Shown: positions 7,676 through 15,373, counted from the first letter of the stretch. The stretch: DNA of 33,681 nt from Chloroflexota bacterium (GCA_016190445.1 JACPQL010000028.1:1-33681); one strand, 5' to 3'. Notes: generated from the sequence alone by a model not told the origin. Numbers and translations are program-made.

Positions 7676-8809
7676 CTACCACTGCACGAACATGGGCATG
7701 ACCACGTGGACGTAGCTTTCGGAGCCCACTGGGCGCACCACGCCCGGGCTGGAGGGACTGCTTGCCTCCAGCGCCACCTGCTGCGTGTCAATGGCCGCCA
7801 GCAGATCGGAGAGGTAGCGGTAGTTGAAAGCGATCTTGGCCTCCTCCCCCTCCACGCTCGCCTCCAGCTCACCCTGGTCATCGCCAATCTCCTCGGCCCT
7901 GGCCGAGACCACCAGCTTGCCACCCATGCCATCCTTCCCCGGCACAACCTGGAGCCGGACGATGCCGCTGCCGTCCCGGGCGAATATGGAGGCTGCCCTG
8001 GTGGCCTGCTGAAAGTCCGCTCTGCTCACCACAGCGCGAGTGCTGTAGCTGGATGGGATGAGCTGCGCGTAGCTGGGAAAAGTCCCCTGGACGAGCTGAG
8101 AGACCACCTCGATGTTCTTGAGGCGGAAGAGCACCTGGCTCTTCTGGGGCGTGAGCACCATCTCCACCGGCTCCTCCTGGTCGCCCAGGAGTCGGCTCAG
8201 CTCGGTGAGCGTCCTGGCAGGGACAATCATGCCCGAGGGCTCGGCTATGGGCTCCAGGAGCCGCCCGTAGTGGACCGCCAGCCGGAAGCCATCGGCAGCG
8301 GCCAGAGTAACGAGGTCCCTCCCCAGTTCCACCTTGACGCCAGTGAGCACGGGCCGCGAGTCCTCGGTGGCCGCGGCGAATGCCACCTGCCCAATGGCGG
8401 TGCGCAACGCCTGGGGCTCCATTCGCGCCAGCACCCCATCCTCCACCCTGGGAATTGGGGGAAACTCCTCAGCGTCGGTGCCGTTGAAGCGGGCCTGGAA
8501 CCGCCCGCACCTCAACTGTATGCTGCGCCCTCCGCCCGCGACCTCCATGTCCACGCGCTCCGCAGGGAGCGAGCCGACGAACTCCGAGAGGAGGCGGGCG
8601 GGCACCGTAATGGCACCCTCGGTCTCCACCTTGGCCCCGATCCAGGTGCTGATGGCTATCTCCAGATTAGTAGCTGAGAGCTTCAGCAACGACTGGTCAG
8701 TGGCCAGAAGAACGTTTTGCGTGATGGGGAGAGTGGTCCTGGTGGCCACAGCCCTGCCAACTATTCCCAGGCCCCGGTTGAGGTTCTCCTGAAGGCATGA
8801 TAGAAGCAT
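7676..8809 (-). CDS. dnaN: DNA polymerase III beta subunit (sliding clamp)
   Basis: A 377-residue beta clamp that encircles DNA and tethers the replicative polymerase. It starts with the family pattern LLSCLQENLNRGL, and the length matches the usual 360-390. The conserved C-terminus ends ...VVMPMFVQW, close to the canonical 'yvlMPmrl'. The ATG at 8809 is preferred over the upstream TTG (8821). It has GGAG 8 bases upstream, and homologs begin near MxLxCLQENL. dnaA and recF are not adjacent, so this is not a standard origin block. It has its own good promoter. Confidence 0.95.
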   Translation of the reverse strand: MLLSCLQENLNRGLGIVGRAVATRTTLPITQNVLLATDQSLLKLSATNLEIAISTWIGAKVETEGAITVPARLLSEFVGSLPAERVDMEVAGGGRSIQLRCGRFQARFNGTDAEEFPPIPRVEDGVLARMEPQALRTAIGQVAFAAATEDSRPVLTGVKVELGRDLVTLAAADGFRLAVHYGRLLEPIAEPSGMIVPARTLTELSRLLGDQEEPVEMVLTPQKSQVLFRLKNIEVVSQLVQGTFPSYAQLIPSSYSTRAVVSRADFQQATRAASIFARDGSGIVRLQVVPGKDGMGGKLVVSARAEEIGDDQGELEASVEGEEAKIAFNYRYLSDLLAAIDTQQVALEASSPSSPGVVRPVGSESYVHVVMPMFVQW

Positions 8810-8842
8810 GGCTCGCTCCAAAACGGCGAAAATGCGAACCTC

Positions 8843-8871
8843 AGTATAGGAGCACCCTTCCGGTGGGTCAA
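8843..8871 (-). promoter_or_regulatory. dnaN promoter
   Basis: Minus-strand TTGACC (8866-8871), exactly 17 bp, TATACT (8843-8848). This gives a leader of roughly 30 bases before the ATG at 8809. Confidence 0.75.
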
Positions 8872-8954
8872 CGGCCCCAGGCGCTCAAGCAGGGCCTTTT
8901 TATTGTCATTGGATGCGGAACAGGTGAACTCTGAAAGGTGAGAGTGAGTCCCTG

Positions 8955-8970
8955 CCCCCGCCTGCGGGGG
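8955..8970. terminator. GC-rich hairpin after the winged-helix regulator gene
   Basis: CCCCCGC (8955-8961) pairs with GCGGGGG (8964-8970), four bases past the minus-strand stop at 8975. No T-run follows on that strand. It may be a transcript-end hairpin or a copy of the repeat unit also seen at 6204-6223. Confidence 0.45.
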
Positions 8971-8974
8971 AAGG

Positions 8975-9889
8975 TCAGGATGTGGGCCCTTCCTCCACTG
9001 GACTCAGCATGTAGCCCCGGCCTCGCACAGTGACGATGCAGTTGGCCAGGCCGTGACGCTCCAGCTTGCGACGAAGGCGGTGCACCGTAACGTCCACCAC
9101 GTTGCCTCGCGCTGTGTAGCCAGGCCCCCACACCTGCTGGCGCAGGTCGTCATGGCCGACGGCCGTCCCCACGTGGGCCACGAGGACTCGCAGCAGCCCC
9201 ACCTCCGTAGGCGAGAGAGAGACAGGCTCGTCAGCGATGAACACCTGGCCCCGCGCCGCATCAATGCGCAGGCCAGCCACCACCCCCCGCACACCAGCGG
9301 CTGGCACCTTCGGCCCCACCCGTCCGGCCTCCGCCGCCTCCGGCTCCGGCAGCGGCTGCAACGCAGCACCAGGCGCCGGCGCCCCTACCCTACCCACCCC
9401 CAGCCTGGCCACGGCTCCCGCCACCGCCACCAGAAGGCCCAGTGGCACCCAGGTGACCACCGTGGGCCAGAACTCCACCCCCGCCACCGGAGCCCGCAGC
9501 AGCGCCAGCGGCAGGCCCACACCCACCACCGCTGCCGCCGCCACGCCGGGGCCGTAGCCGTAAAAGGCCCCGTGGTAGGCAGCAACCGCCGGACCCAGGG
9601 CCACGAACGGGGTCTGCACCCCTCGGGTGAGAGACAGGACCACAGCCACCGCTGCCGCGTCCACCAGTGAAGAGATGTATGCGAAAGAGGTCCGAGGCAG
9701 AACAGCCCTGACCACCAGCGCCATCAGCACGCTATAGGCCACGTAGCCCACGGCGCCAATGGCCAGGGCCATGGTGGGGCCCATCCCACGGAGGGAGCGA
9801 TCATAGTAGTACAGCGCGAGAAGAGCGGCCAGAGCCACCACCACTTTGGCCACTAAGGCGCTGCGCTCCAGGTAGGGGCGCTGGGCCAT
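8975..9889 (-). CDS. Membrane-integrated winged-helix (OmpR-type) regulator
   Basis: A 304-residue protein. About five or six transmembrane helices occupy residues 10-175. A linker rich in Ala, Pro and Glu follows (about 180-205). The C-terminal OmpR/PhoB-type winged helix (about 205-298) shows the pattern SLSPTEVGLLRVL, VWGPGY, NVVDVTVHRLRRKLE and TVRGRGYML. There is no receiver domain. It is therefore a one-component regulator with a membrane sensor in front of the DNA-binding domain, reverse in order to CadC/ToxR. The start at 9889 is chosen because GGGGAG precedes the ATG and the membrane helices begin soon after. Codons upstream of it (to 10006) overlap the prepilin peptidase gene and look non-coding. 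Targets are unknown. The adjacent pilD and cytochrome genes are candidates. Confidence 0.85.
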   Translation of the reverse strand: MAQRPYLERSALVAKVVVALAALLALYYYDRSLRGMGPTMALAIGAVGYVAYSVLMALVVRAVLPRTSFAYISSLVDAAAVAVVLSLTRGVQTPFVALGPAVAAYHGAFYGYGPGVAAAAVVGVGLPLALLRAPVAGVEFWPTVVTWVPLGLLVAVAGAVARLGVGRVGAPAPGAALQPLPEPEAAEAGRVGPKVPAAGVRGVVAGLRIDAARGQVFIADEPVSLSPTEVGLLRVLVAHVGTAVGHDDLRQQVWGPGYTARGNVVDVTVHRLRRKLERHGLANCIVTVRGRGYMLSPVEEGPTS

Positions 9890-9975
9890 GGACTCCCCCC
9901 CGCTCGGCATGAGACCCGCCTCCGGCGGGCCCGATTCTACCACATTGGCCCTTGGGCAGTCCGGCACCCGCCCCT

Positions 9976-10758
9976 TCATACAATGCCGACCAGGCCCTGG
10001 TACCACTCCAGGATGGGCCCACCCCAGAAGATGGCCACCACCGTGGCGCCGCTAAGAAAAGGACCGAATGGGACAGGGTCGCGCCGGCCCTTAAGGCGCA
10101 GGGCCAGCATTAGGACACCTGCCAGCCCACCCACCATAAAGGAGATGGGCAGGGCCACCAGAGTCAGCCTTAGCCCCAGCATGAGTCCCACCAAGGCCGC
10201 CAACTTCACGTCCCCCGCCCCCATGCCGCCCCGAGACGCCAGGTACACCACCAGGAAGACCCCCAGCGCCACCCCCCCACCCTCCAGGGAAGCCAGGTAT
10301 CCTGCCAGGACGCCGGCCTCAGCCCCGGGAGGGGCCCAGGGAGCCAGGATCAGGGCAACCGCTGCTCCTGGATATACCAGCCGGTCCAGTACGAGGCGGT
10401 GCTCCAGGTCTATAAAGAAGACGGCCACCAGCAGGCTTGCATAGGCCAGCAGGACCAGCCCCTTCGGGCCCACGCCGTACCTCACACCGATGAAAGCAAA
10501 GAGAGCCCCCGTGACAGCCTCCACCACGGGGAGGCGCCACGATATGCGGACGCGGCAGTAGCGACAGCGGCCCCTGAGCCATAGATAGCTGAAGATGGGC
10601 ACCAGGTCTAGGGGCGCCAGGGGATGCAGACAAGAGCTACAGTGAGAGCCTGGTCGGAGCAGGGACAGCTTCAGGGGCAGGCGGTCTATGCAAACATTCA
10701 GGAAGCTGCCCACCACCGCGCCCAACACGGCCAGAAGAACAACAGCGGCCACCCCCAC
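9976..10758 (-). CDS. pilD: Prepilin peptidase / N-methyltransferase (A24 family)
   Basis: A 260-residue polytopic membrane aspartyl protease that cleaves the leader of type IV pilin-like proteins and usually methylates the new N-terminus. Seen: a GSFLNVCIDRLP start region, a zinc-type Cys tetrad C40-x2-C43...C65-x2-C68 (bifunctional form), catalytic Asp at about 117 (FFIDLEHR) and Asp at about 183 in GMGAGDVKL. All key residues are present. AAAGGAGG (10771-10778) is 12 bases before the GTG used here. An in-frame ATC at 10764 would have better spacing, so the true start may be two codons earlier at a rare start codon. No pilin gene is in the window. Confidence 0.93.
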   Translation of the reverse strand: MGVAAVVLLAVLGAVVGSFLNVCIDRLPLKLSLLRPGSHCSSCLHPLAPLDLVPIFSYLWLRGRCRYCRVRISWRLPVVEAVTGALFAFIGVRYGVGPKGLVLLAYASLLVAVFFIDLEHRLVLDRLVYPGAAVALILAPWAPPGAEAGVLAGYLASLEGGGVALGVFLVVYLASRGGMGAGDVKLAALVGLMLGLRLTLVALPISFMVGGLAGVLMLALRLKGRRDPVPFGPFLSGATVVAIFWGGPILEWYQGLVGIV

Positions 10759-10817
10759 GAAGATGGGCAGCCTCCTTTCGCTGTAGCGACGCCTGAGCTA
10801 GCTGAGAGCGGGCCAGC

Positions 10818-11222
10818 TTACTTCTGGGCCAGGAGGAAGGCCACCAGGGCCTCGTACTGCTCGTCGGTCATGGCGGAGCGAAGGGCAGGCATTACACCCG
10901 CCGCGAAGCCCGATACTACGAAAGCGTTCGGGTTCTCGATGGACTCCCGTATATACGCCTCGGCGGACACTCCAGGCTTGCGAGTGGCGGCCCCAGTGCC
11001 GATGTGAGTCAGATCGGGCCCCACTACACCTGCTGTGGAAACGCCTGAGATGGTGTGGCAGGCGGCGCACCCCTTTTCCACAAACAACTGCTTCCCATCG
11101 GCCTTGGGCGTGCCCGGAGCCCCGGAAGTAGGCGTCGCGGTGGGAGCTGCCCCACCACCCCCACACGCCACCACGACCGCAGTGACCAATCCCAGGCCTG
11201 CAACGAATACGGCTTTGCGCAC
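10818..11222 (-). CDS. Lipoprotein c-type cytochrome
   Basis: A 134-residue class I mono-heme cytochrome c. The signal peptide ends in a lipobox with Cys at about 20 (VVVAC), followed by a Gly/Ala/Thr/Pro linker that spaces the domain from the membrane. The heme site is C52-A-A-C-H56. The axial Met is at about 111 in GVMPAL. It would carry electrons outside the cytoplasmic membrane. The GTG at 11222 is chosen over the ATG at 11270. It gives a normal short signal peptide and has GGAGG 10 bases upstream. A promoter candidate is at 11301-11330. The prepilin peptidase gene begins 59 bp downstream, possibly in the same transcript. Confidence 0.9.
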   Translation of the reverse strand: MRKAVFVAGLGLVTAVVVACGGGGAAPTATPTSGAPGTPKADGKQLFVEKGCAACHTISGVSTAGVVGPDLTHIGTGAATRKPGVSAEAYIRESIENPNAFVVSGFAAGVMPALRSAMTDEQYEALVAFLLAQK

Positions 11223-11300
11223 GGGTCCTATCCCTCCCCAAAACACCAAAACTCCCGGGTTCCACCCCAAGTCTGGTGGTCACCGGGGCGCCTAGCTAGT

Positions 11301-11330
11301 CTTCTATCACAGGCGCAGCCTCTTGGTCAA
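11301..11330 (-). promoter_or_regulatory. Candidate promoter of the cytochrome c gene
   Basis: Minus-strand TTGACC (11325-11330), 18 bp, TAGAAG (11301-11306). The -10 box is weak, so this is tentative. Confidence 0.4.
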
Positions 11331-11352
11331 GGACTATGCCCCGCCCGCTCGC

Positions 11353-11577
11353 CTACCTCGCTTGCTTCACCTCCAGGGTCTCCCCTGGAGCCAGCGCCAC
11401 CCGCTTGACGTTGATCCCTAGCTTGAGCAGCCAGTAGCCAAGAGTGGCCTTGCTCACGCCCAAGGCGTGAGCAGTGGCAGTGAGGCCCTGCTCGTTGATC
11501 ATCTCCGGCAGGAGCCGCTCCAAGGTCCTGTGGTGGTGGTCCTCCACCTGCTGCATGAGCCTGGTCTTACGCGCCAT
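11353..11577 (-). CDS. Small helix-turn-helix protein (Fis-type HTH)
   Basis: A 74-residue protein with an N-terminal basic helix, then an HTH pattern: LERLLPEMINEQ, GLTATAHALGVSKATLGYWLLKLGI (about 28-52). This resembles the Fis/HTH_8 class in which a whole small protein is the DNA-binding unit. The ATG at 11577 follows a strong GGAGGAG. Codons upstream to 11634 belong to the leader. A near-consensus promoter precedes it, so it is probably expressed on its own. Targets are unknown. Confidence 0.75.
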   Translation of the reverse strand: MARKTRLMQQVEDHHHRTLERLLPEMINEQGLTATAHALGVSKATLGYWLLKLGINVKRVALAPGETLEVKQAR

Positions 11578-11605
11578 AGACTCCTCCCCCAAGACAACTG
11601 GAGAA

Positions 11606-11634
11606 AATATAACAAGACGATAACTGTTTGTCAA
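11606..11634 (-). promoter_or_regulatory. Near-consensus sigma70 promoter of the small HTH gene
   Basis: Minus-strand TTGACA (11629-11634), exactly 17 bp, TATATT (11606-11611). It is among the strongest-looking promoters in the window. Confidence 0.8.
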
Positions 11635-11770
11635 TACAAGGCATAGCCCTGTACCGATGTAACTATATAGACCTTATCTGGGACAAGTCTCAGCTTTGTT
11701 CAGAACACCTCTTTCCCCACAAACACGCCACAAACCCTCGGGGAAACTGCTGGAGAAGACCCCTGCGCCA

Positions 11771-11919
11771 CTAGCAGGCTGCTGAAATAGGGGTGTCCAG
11801 AGGGGCAAAGCCCGTTTGGCGGGGGTCTGGGGGTGTCCCCCAGATACAATTTTCACCCCCTTCCTGGCCAGGAAGGGGGCCGGGGGGATGGTCGAAGGAG
11901 TTTTTCATCACCCTGCTAG
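11771..11919. repeat. 149-bp MITE-like element, copy B (complete, inverted relative to A)
   Basis: Begins CTAGCAGGCTGCTGAAAT and ends with the inverse, ...TCACCCTGCTAG. It has the same length as copy A at 1562-1710 and aligns without gaps in reverse complement (about 130 of 149 identical). It sits between the small HTH gene and the tRNA promoter. No gene lies in 11640-11950. Confidence 0.8.
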
Positions 11920-11954
11920 AGACCGGGGTAGAAGGTGCATATCCTCCGCCCGGC

Positions 11955-11984
11955 TTGACCCTCGGCGCTACGCCCTGCTATAGT
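11955..11984 (+). promoter_or_regulatory. tRNA-Arg promoter
   Basis: TTGACC (11955-11960), 18 bp, TATAGT (11979-11984). The tRNA begins 18 bases later. Confidence 0.7.
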
Positions 11985-12002
11985 CGAGTCGCATCGCCCC
12001 CA

Positions 12003-12075
12003 GTCCCAGTAGCTCAGCGGAAAGAGCGGCTGCCTTCTAAGCAGCGGGTCGCGGGTTCAAATCCCGCCTGGGACC
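12003..12075 (+). tRNA. tRNA-Arg (anticodon UCU)
   Basis: The full cloverleaf can be drawn. The acceptor stem GTCCCAG/CTGGGAC pairs perfectly. The D-arm is GCTC...GAGC. The anticodon stem GCTGC/GCAGC has the loop CTTCTAA, giving anticodon TCT. The T-arm is GCGGG-TTCAAAT-CCCGC. CCA is not encoded. It reads AGA, and AGG by wobble. The 300 bp after it hold no gene, only the promoter of the next one. Confidence 0.95.
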
Positions 12076-12300
12076 CCAGCCCTTCCAAGGAAGGACGAGC
12101 CCAGCCTCCAGGCCTCATCGCCCGCGCAGCAGGGTGCATGTGCCCTCCCAGAGATGCCCCTCTCAAGGATGCCCGTAGAGGGCCCCGTACCGCGCCGACC
12201 AGTGGAACTGGGCAGCCACGGAGAGAACAGCCCCCTGTTTTCGAGTCCTGGTGCGTCAGCCCTTCCTCGACTCCCTATCGTCGCTCCCCTGCGGCCCACA

Positions 12301-12329
12301 TTGACGCCCCCCGCCACAGGGCATACACT
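12301..12329 (+). promoter_or_regulatory. Promoter of the ketopantoate-reductase-family gene
   Basis: TTGACG (12301-12306), 17 bp, TACACT (12324-12329). The gene starts at 12376 after a GAGGGAGGG Shine-Dalgarno. Confidence 0.65.
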
Positions 12330-12375
12330 TCCAGCGGGCTGCGGTAGAGCCAACTCGAAGAGGGAGGGCAAACCC

Positions 12376-13410
12376 ATGACTGGCAAGAAGATGGCGGTCC
12401 TCGGCGTCGGTGCTATCGGAAGCGTGGTGGGGGGATTCCTCACCAAGGCCGGCAACGACGTGACCCTCATTGACCAGTGGCCCGAACACGTCGAGACCAT
12501 GAAGCGCAACGGTCTTCGCATCGGCGGCACAGCGGGCGACCACCTGGTCAAGGTGCGAGCGGTACACCTGTGCGATGTGAGCACCCTCAACGAGCAGTTC
12601 GACATCGTTTTCCTGGCGGTGAAGTCCTACGACACCCGCTGGGCAGTGAGCTTCATCCTCCCATATCTGAAGCCCGACGGGTTCATCGTCTCCACACAGA
12701 ACAGCATTAACGACGAGTGGATTGCCCCCATAGTAGGCTACACTCGGGACATAGCCTGCATCGTGACCCTCGGGGCAGGCCTGTACGAGCCAGGCCACGT
12801 CACCCGCACCGGCGACCCCGAGCGGATTGCCCTTACCCTGGGCGAGCTCCACTGCCGCGTCACCCCCCGTCTCCAGGAGCTGGCAAACATAATGAGCGCC
12901 GTCGGCAAGACCAGGACCACCACCAACACCTGGGGCGAGCGATGGGCCAAGCTGGGCACCAACTCCATGGGCAACGCCATGGGAGGCCTGACCGGCCTGG
13001 GCTCGGCGGCCGTCCGCTCCACCCCAGAGACCCGGCGCATAATCATCAAGATCGGCGCTGAGGTGGTCCGGGTGGGCCACGCCCTCGGCGTGAACATCGA
13101 GCCCATCAGCGGCGTACCAGCGCAGGACTACGTGGATGCCGCCGAGGGCCGGGGCCTGGAGGAGCTGGAGATGCGGCTCATGGAGCACACCCGCGACCGT
13201 GGGGAGGGGCGCGCCTCCCTGCTTCAGGACGTGATGAAGGGCCGCAAGACAGAGGCGGACTATCTCAACGGCTATGTGGCGGCGCGGGGCAAGGAGGTGG
13301 GCGTACCCACCCCCGTATGCGTGGCCATCACCGAGTTGGTCCACGAGGTGGAGAGGGGCCAGCGCCGCAGCCACGTCTCCAACGTGAAGGACCTGGAGCG
13401 CTTTCTCTAG
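12376..13410 (+). CDS. 2-dehydropantoate 2-reductase family (ApbA/PanE) oxidoreductase
   Basis: A 344-residue NAD(P)-dependent reductase. The N-terminal Rossmann motif is VLGVGAIGSVVGGFL, followed by LIDQWPEHVETM. A 'VKSYDT' strand and 'STQNSINDEW' loop are typical of the family. The C-terminal domain carries WAKLGTNSMGNAM, in which the Lys and Asn align with the catalytic pair of PanE. PanE makes pantoate for coenzyme A. At 344 residues this protein is longer than E. coli PanE (303), and family members also reduce other 2-oxo acids, so the substrate is left open. The ATG at 12376 is chosen from the good Shine-Dalgarno and position of the Rossmann motif. The frame open upstream (to 12154) is non-coding. 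Confidence 0.88.
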   Translation: MTGKKMAVLGVGAIGSVVGGFLTKAGNDVTLIDQWPEHVETMKRNGLRIGGTAGDHLVKVRAVHLCDVSTLNEQFDIVFLAVKSYDTRWAVSFILPYLKPDGFIVSTQNSINDEWIAPIVGYTRDIACIVTLGAGLYEPGHVTRTGDPERIALTLGELHCRVTPRLQELANIMSAVGKTRTTTNTWGERWAKLGTNSMGNAMGGLTGLGSAAVRSTPETRRIIIKIGAEVVRVGHALGVNIEPISGVPAQDYVDAAEGRGLEELEMRLMEHTRDRGEGRASLLQDVMKGRKTEADYLNGYVAARGKEVGVPTPVCVAITELVHEVERGQRRSHVSNVKDLERFL

Positions 13411-14302
13411 TACTTAGCTGCACAGCTTCTTGTACATCCCACCCTCCCACCCTCAGGGGCTTCGCCCCTCACATTCCCCTGGGGTTCCAAGGGGCGAAGC
13501 CCCTTGGCTGGGTCTGGGGGCGTTCACCAGATACAATTTTCACCCCCTTCCTGGCCAGAGCCAGAGTCCTGAGCCTGCCGAAGGAGGGTGAGGGTTTTCA
13601 GATGAGTTCAATCAATGATGCCCCGATGGTATCGGGGCACCGATACGGCTGAGAATAGGCTTCCCCCACCTGTGGACGAACGGAGAAGGATTGCCCCCCC
13701 ACCCCGCCAGATTGGCGTGAAAATAGGTCTTGGGGGAGGGGCTGTCATGCTGAGGAGTCGGTTGAACTCATCTGCCTTCAACATTCTTCCGCCGACGAAG
13801 TCCCGACTCCGTCCAGGACTCGCGACAGAGTCGGAGCATCAAGGGGGTTCCCCATCCCCCGGTGGTGCCCCGATTGTAACGGGGCATGACCCAGTGCATC
13901 GCTCGAAGACTCGCTCCTATGAAAAACACGTTTTTCATTCGCTCCGGGTGCCCTGAAGGGGCATGTGAGCCTCGCAACGACGAAATGCGCGTACTCGTCT
14001 TTGCGAGGCCCCCGATCAAATCGGGGGCTGTGGCAATCTGGTGGGGCGCGGTCCCCACCCCACCGAATCGCCTATTCTCATAGCAATGCCATTTGCGGGA
14101 TAGGTTCACTAAACACCCGCGGGACCTAGCTCACCCCGGCCTCTTCCCTGCTTGCTATCCGGCATCAAACATAGAGACTAGCGGCCTGAATCATACTTTT
14201 TGGCAGCGCGATTAGTCCTTTTGCGTCTTGTTTTTTCCCGGCCGTGGTGACAACCTACTTGACCAGCACAGCAGGAGCGCCAGGTCCTGACCTGCTTGTG
14301 CC
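13411..14302. other. 0.9-kb repeat field without genes
   Basis: It contains a partial MITE copy (13490-13558), a dispersed-repeat fragment (13577-13596), palindromes of the 'ccccgat...atcgggg' type (for example 13621-13637), a 'ctgaggagtc...gacgaag' unit (about 13749-13800), and a 'tgcgaggc cccgat...atcggggg' unit (about 14000-14035). GAGAATAGGC (13651-13660) and its inverse GCCTATTCTC (14070-14079) bracket about 430 bp. No open frame has coding character. Confidence 0.65.
13490..13558. repeat. Partial MITE-like element, copy D
   Basis: It matches the central part of copies A and B (the 'ggtctggggg...cagatacaattttcaccccc' region and 'ttcctggccag') in copy B orientation. Both ends are lost. 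It is truncated directly into another repeat family at about 13559. Confidence 0.65.
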
Positions 14303-14971
14303 ATGACAGGAAGGATCGCCGCCACAGGTAGCCTGAAAACGGCTCCCATGCCTCGTGGTGATGCGCCACAACTAGTGGATTATCGGGGGTGGTGGAACAT
14401 GACGGTGGCCTATGCTGACGCCGTAGATACCGGGTATTTGCACCTCAAAGAGATAGAGGAGACCCTCTCCTGCGCCCATTGTGCAGAGGGCATCGCCCAC
14501 CCCTCGGTGGAGCGAGAGCAACGAGTCCGATGCTGGAGCTGCCGCCGGTGGAACCGGTATCACCCAGGCAACGTTCACCTGGAGGCTATTATGTGCCCTG
14601 AAAATGGTGCGACCTCGTTCGCCGAACAGCCCCGCTTCCAGAACCATGCCCAGTTGCTAGAGGCCCACAAAAAGGAAGTGGTGGAGGACTATCACCTGAT
14701 CGGGTTCACGGCCACGTGCCGGAAGTGGACGGTGAACAAGAACACCTTCAACCGGAAGCTGGGCGAATGGGGCGTGGCCAAGCGCAGCCACCAGGACCGG
14801 CTTCCCCAGCTGCGGGTGGCCCCATCGCCCCAGGCAACCGCCGTAGACGTCGCCCGCTCGGCGGACTACTGGCGCGGCAAGTGCGAGGCATACGAGCGCA
14901 CCCTGGGCCTGATCGAGGCGCTGGTGCGCCGCAGCCTGGAAGTAGAGGCCGTCGGAGAGCGGAACTCCTGA
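14303..14971 (+). CDS. Zinc-ribbon protein with a possible HTH (unknown function)
   Basis: A 222-residue protein with two Cys pairs, C57-x2-C60 and C77-x2-C80, forming a plausible zinc ribbon. A middle helical segment (about 125-158) reads like a helix-turn-helix (FTATCRKWTVNKNTF...KLGEWGV). The C-terminal helix region (about 183-215) may be coiled. The C-terminal half has strong GC bias at the third codon position, which supports real coding. The first 40 codons are less convincing, so the start could be ATG 14348 or 14399. No good Shine-Dalgarno decides it. The HTH segment loosely resembles that of the small protein at 11353-11577. A DNA-binding role is inferred only. Confidence 0.6.
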   Translation: MTGRIAATGSLKTAPMPRGDAPQLVDYRGWWNMTVAYADAVDTGYLHLKEIEETLSCAHCAEGIAHPSVEREQRVRCWSCRRWNRYHPGNVHLEAIMCPENGATSFAEQPRFQNHAQLLEAHKKEVVEDYHLIGFTATCRKWTVNKNTFNRKLGEWGVAKRSHQDRLPQLRVAPSPQATAVDVARSADYWRGKCEAYERTLGLIEALVRRSLEVEAVGERNS

Positions 14972-15313
14972 GGCTCGTGCCCTCGCACTGAAGCTGTTCC
15001 AAAGCTCTTTGGGCCCCCCGCCTGATGGCCATTGACTAAATGGGTTGACACGGTTTCCAGTGGCTGCCACCGCTCGTCCTGAGCTTGTCGAAGGATACGA
15101 GCGGTGGCAGTTCTTGCACGCCCATATGGTTCGACAAGCCTGGCCTGAGCCCGCCGAAGGGCTCACCATGAGCGAGCAAGAACCATCAGATACCATAGAA
15201 TTGTCAGTTTATTTAGTTGATTACCACCAGGGGTGCCTCAGAGTGCTTCGAAATAGCTTCTAGCAACTACTTGAGAACCCTCACTCCTCCCCGCGTCCCG
15301 CTCTGCCCGCTGC
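14972..15313. other. Intergenic region with two hairpin repeats
   Basis: No gene seen. It holds a perfect 14-bp inverted repeat (15064-15077 with 15097-15110) whose loop is a 'cctgagcttgtcgaagg' unit. A second unit follows at about 15127-15170 ('gttcgacaagcctggcctgagcccgccgaagggctc') with a GAGCCC/GGGCTC hairpin. Confidence 0.6.
15064..15110. repeat. Long perfect hairpin around a dispersed-repeat unit
   Basis: CTGCCACCGCTCGT (15064-15077) is exactly complementary to ACGAGCGGTGGCAG (15097-15110). The 19-base loop carries the GAGCTTGTCGAAGG unit shared with other intergenic repeats here. Confidence 0.7.
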
Positions 15314-15342
15314 TTTACACTGCGCCCCACACCATATATATT
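15314..15342 (+). promoter_or_regulatory. Promoter of the ComDE-like operon
   Basis: TTTACA (15314-15319), 17 bp, TATATT (15337-15342). The first gene starts at 15374. Confidence 0.7.
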
Positions 15343-15373
15343 GAGCGCGACCTCGGTCACCCAGGAGCTATCC

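Noticed and set aside
7676-8809. Replication origin near dnaN
   Set aside because: No dnaA, recF or gyrB, and no cluster of DnaA boxes was seen nearby.
8873-8903. Plus-strand terminator (GGCCC...GGGCCTTTTTATT)
   Set aside because: It has a T-run, but no plus-strand gene ends upstream. It lies upstream of the dnaN promoter, so it is probably a chance hairpin.
13411-14302. CRISPR array among the repeats of this field
   Set aside because: Repeats are of different families, irregularly spaced and palindromic, with no constant repeat-spacer unit and no cas genes nearby.
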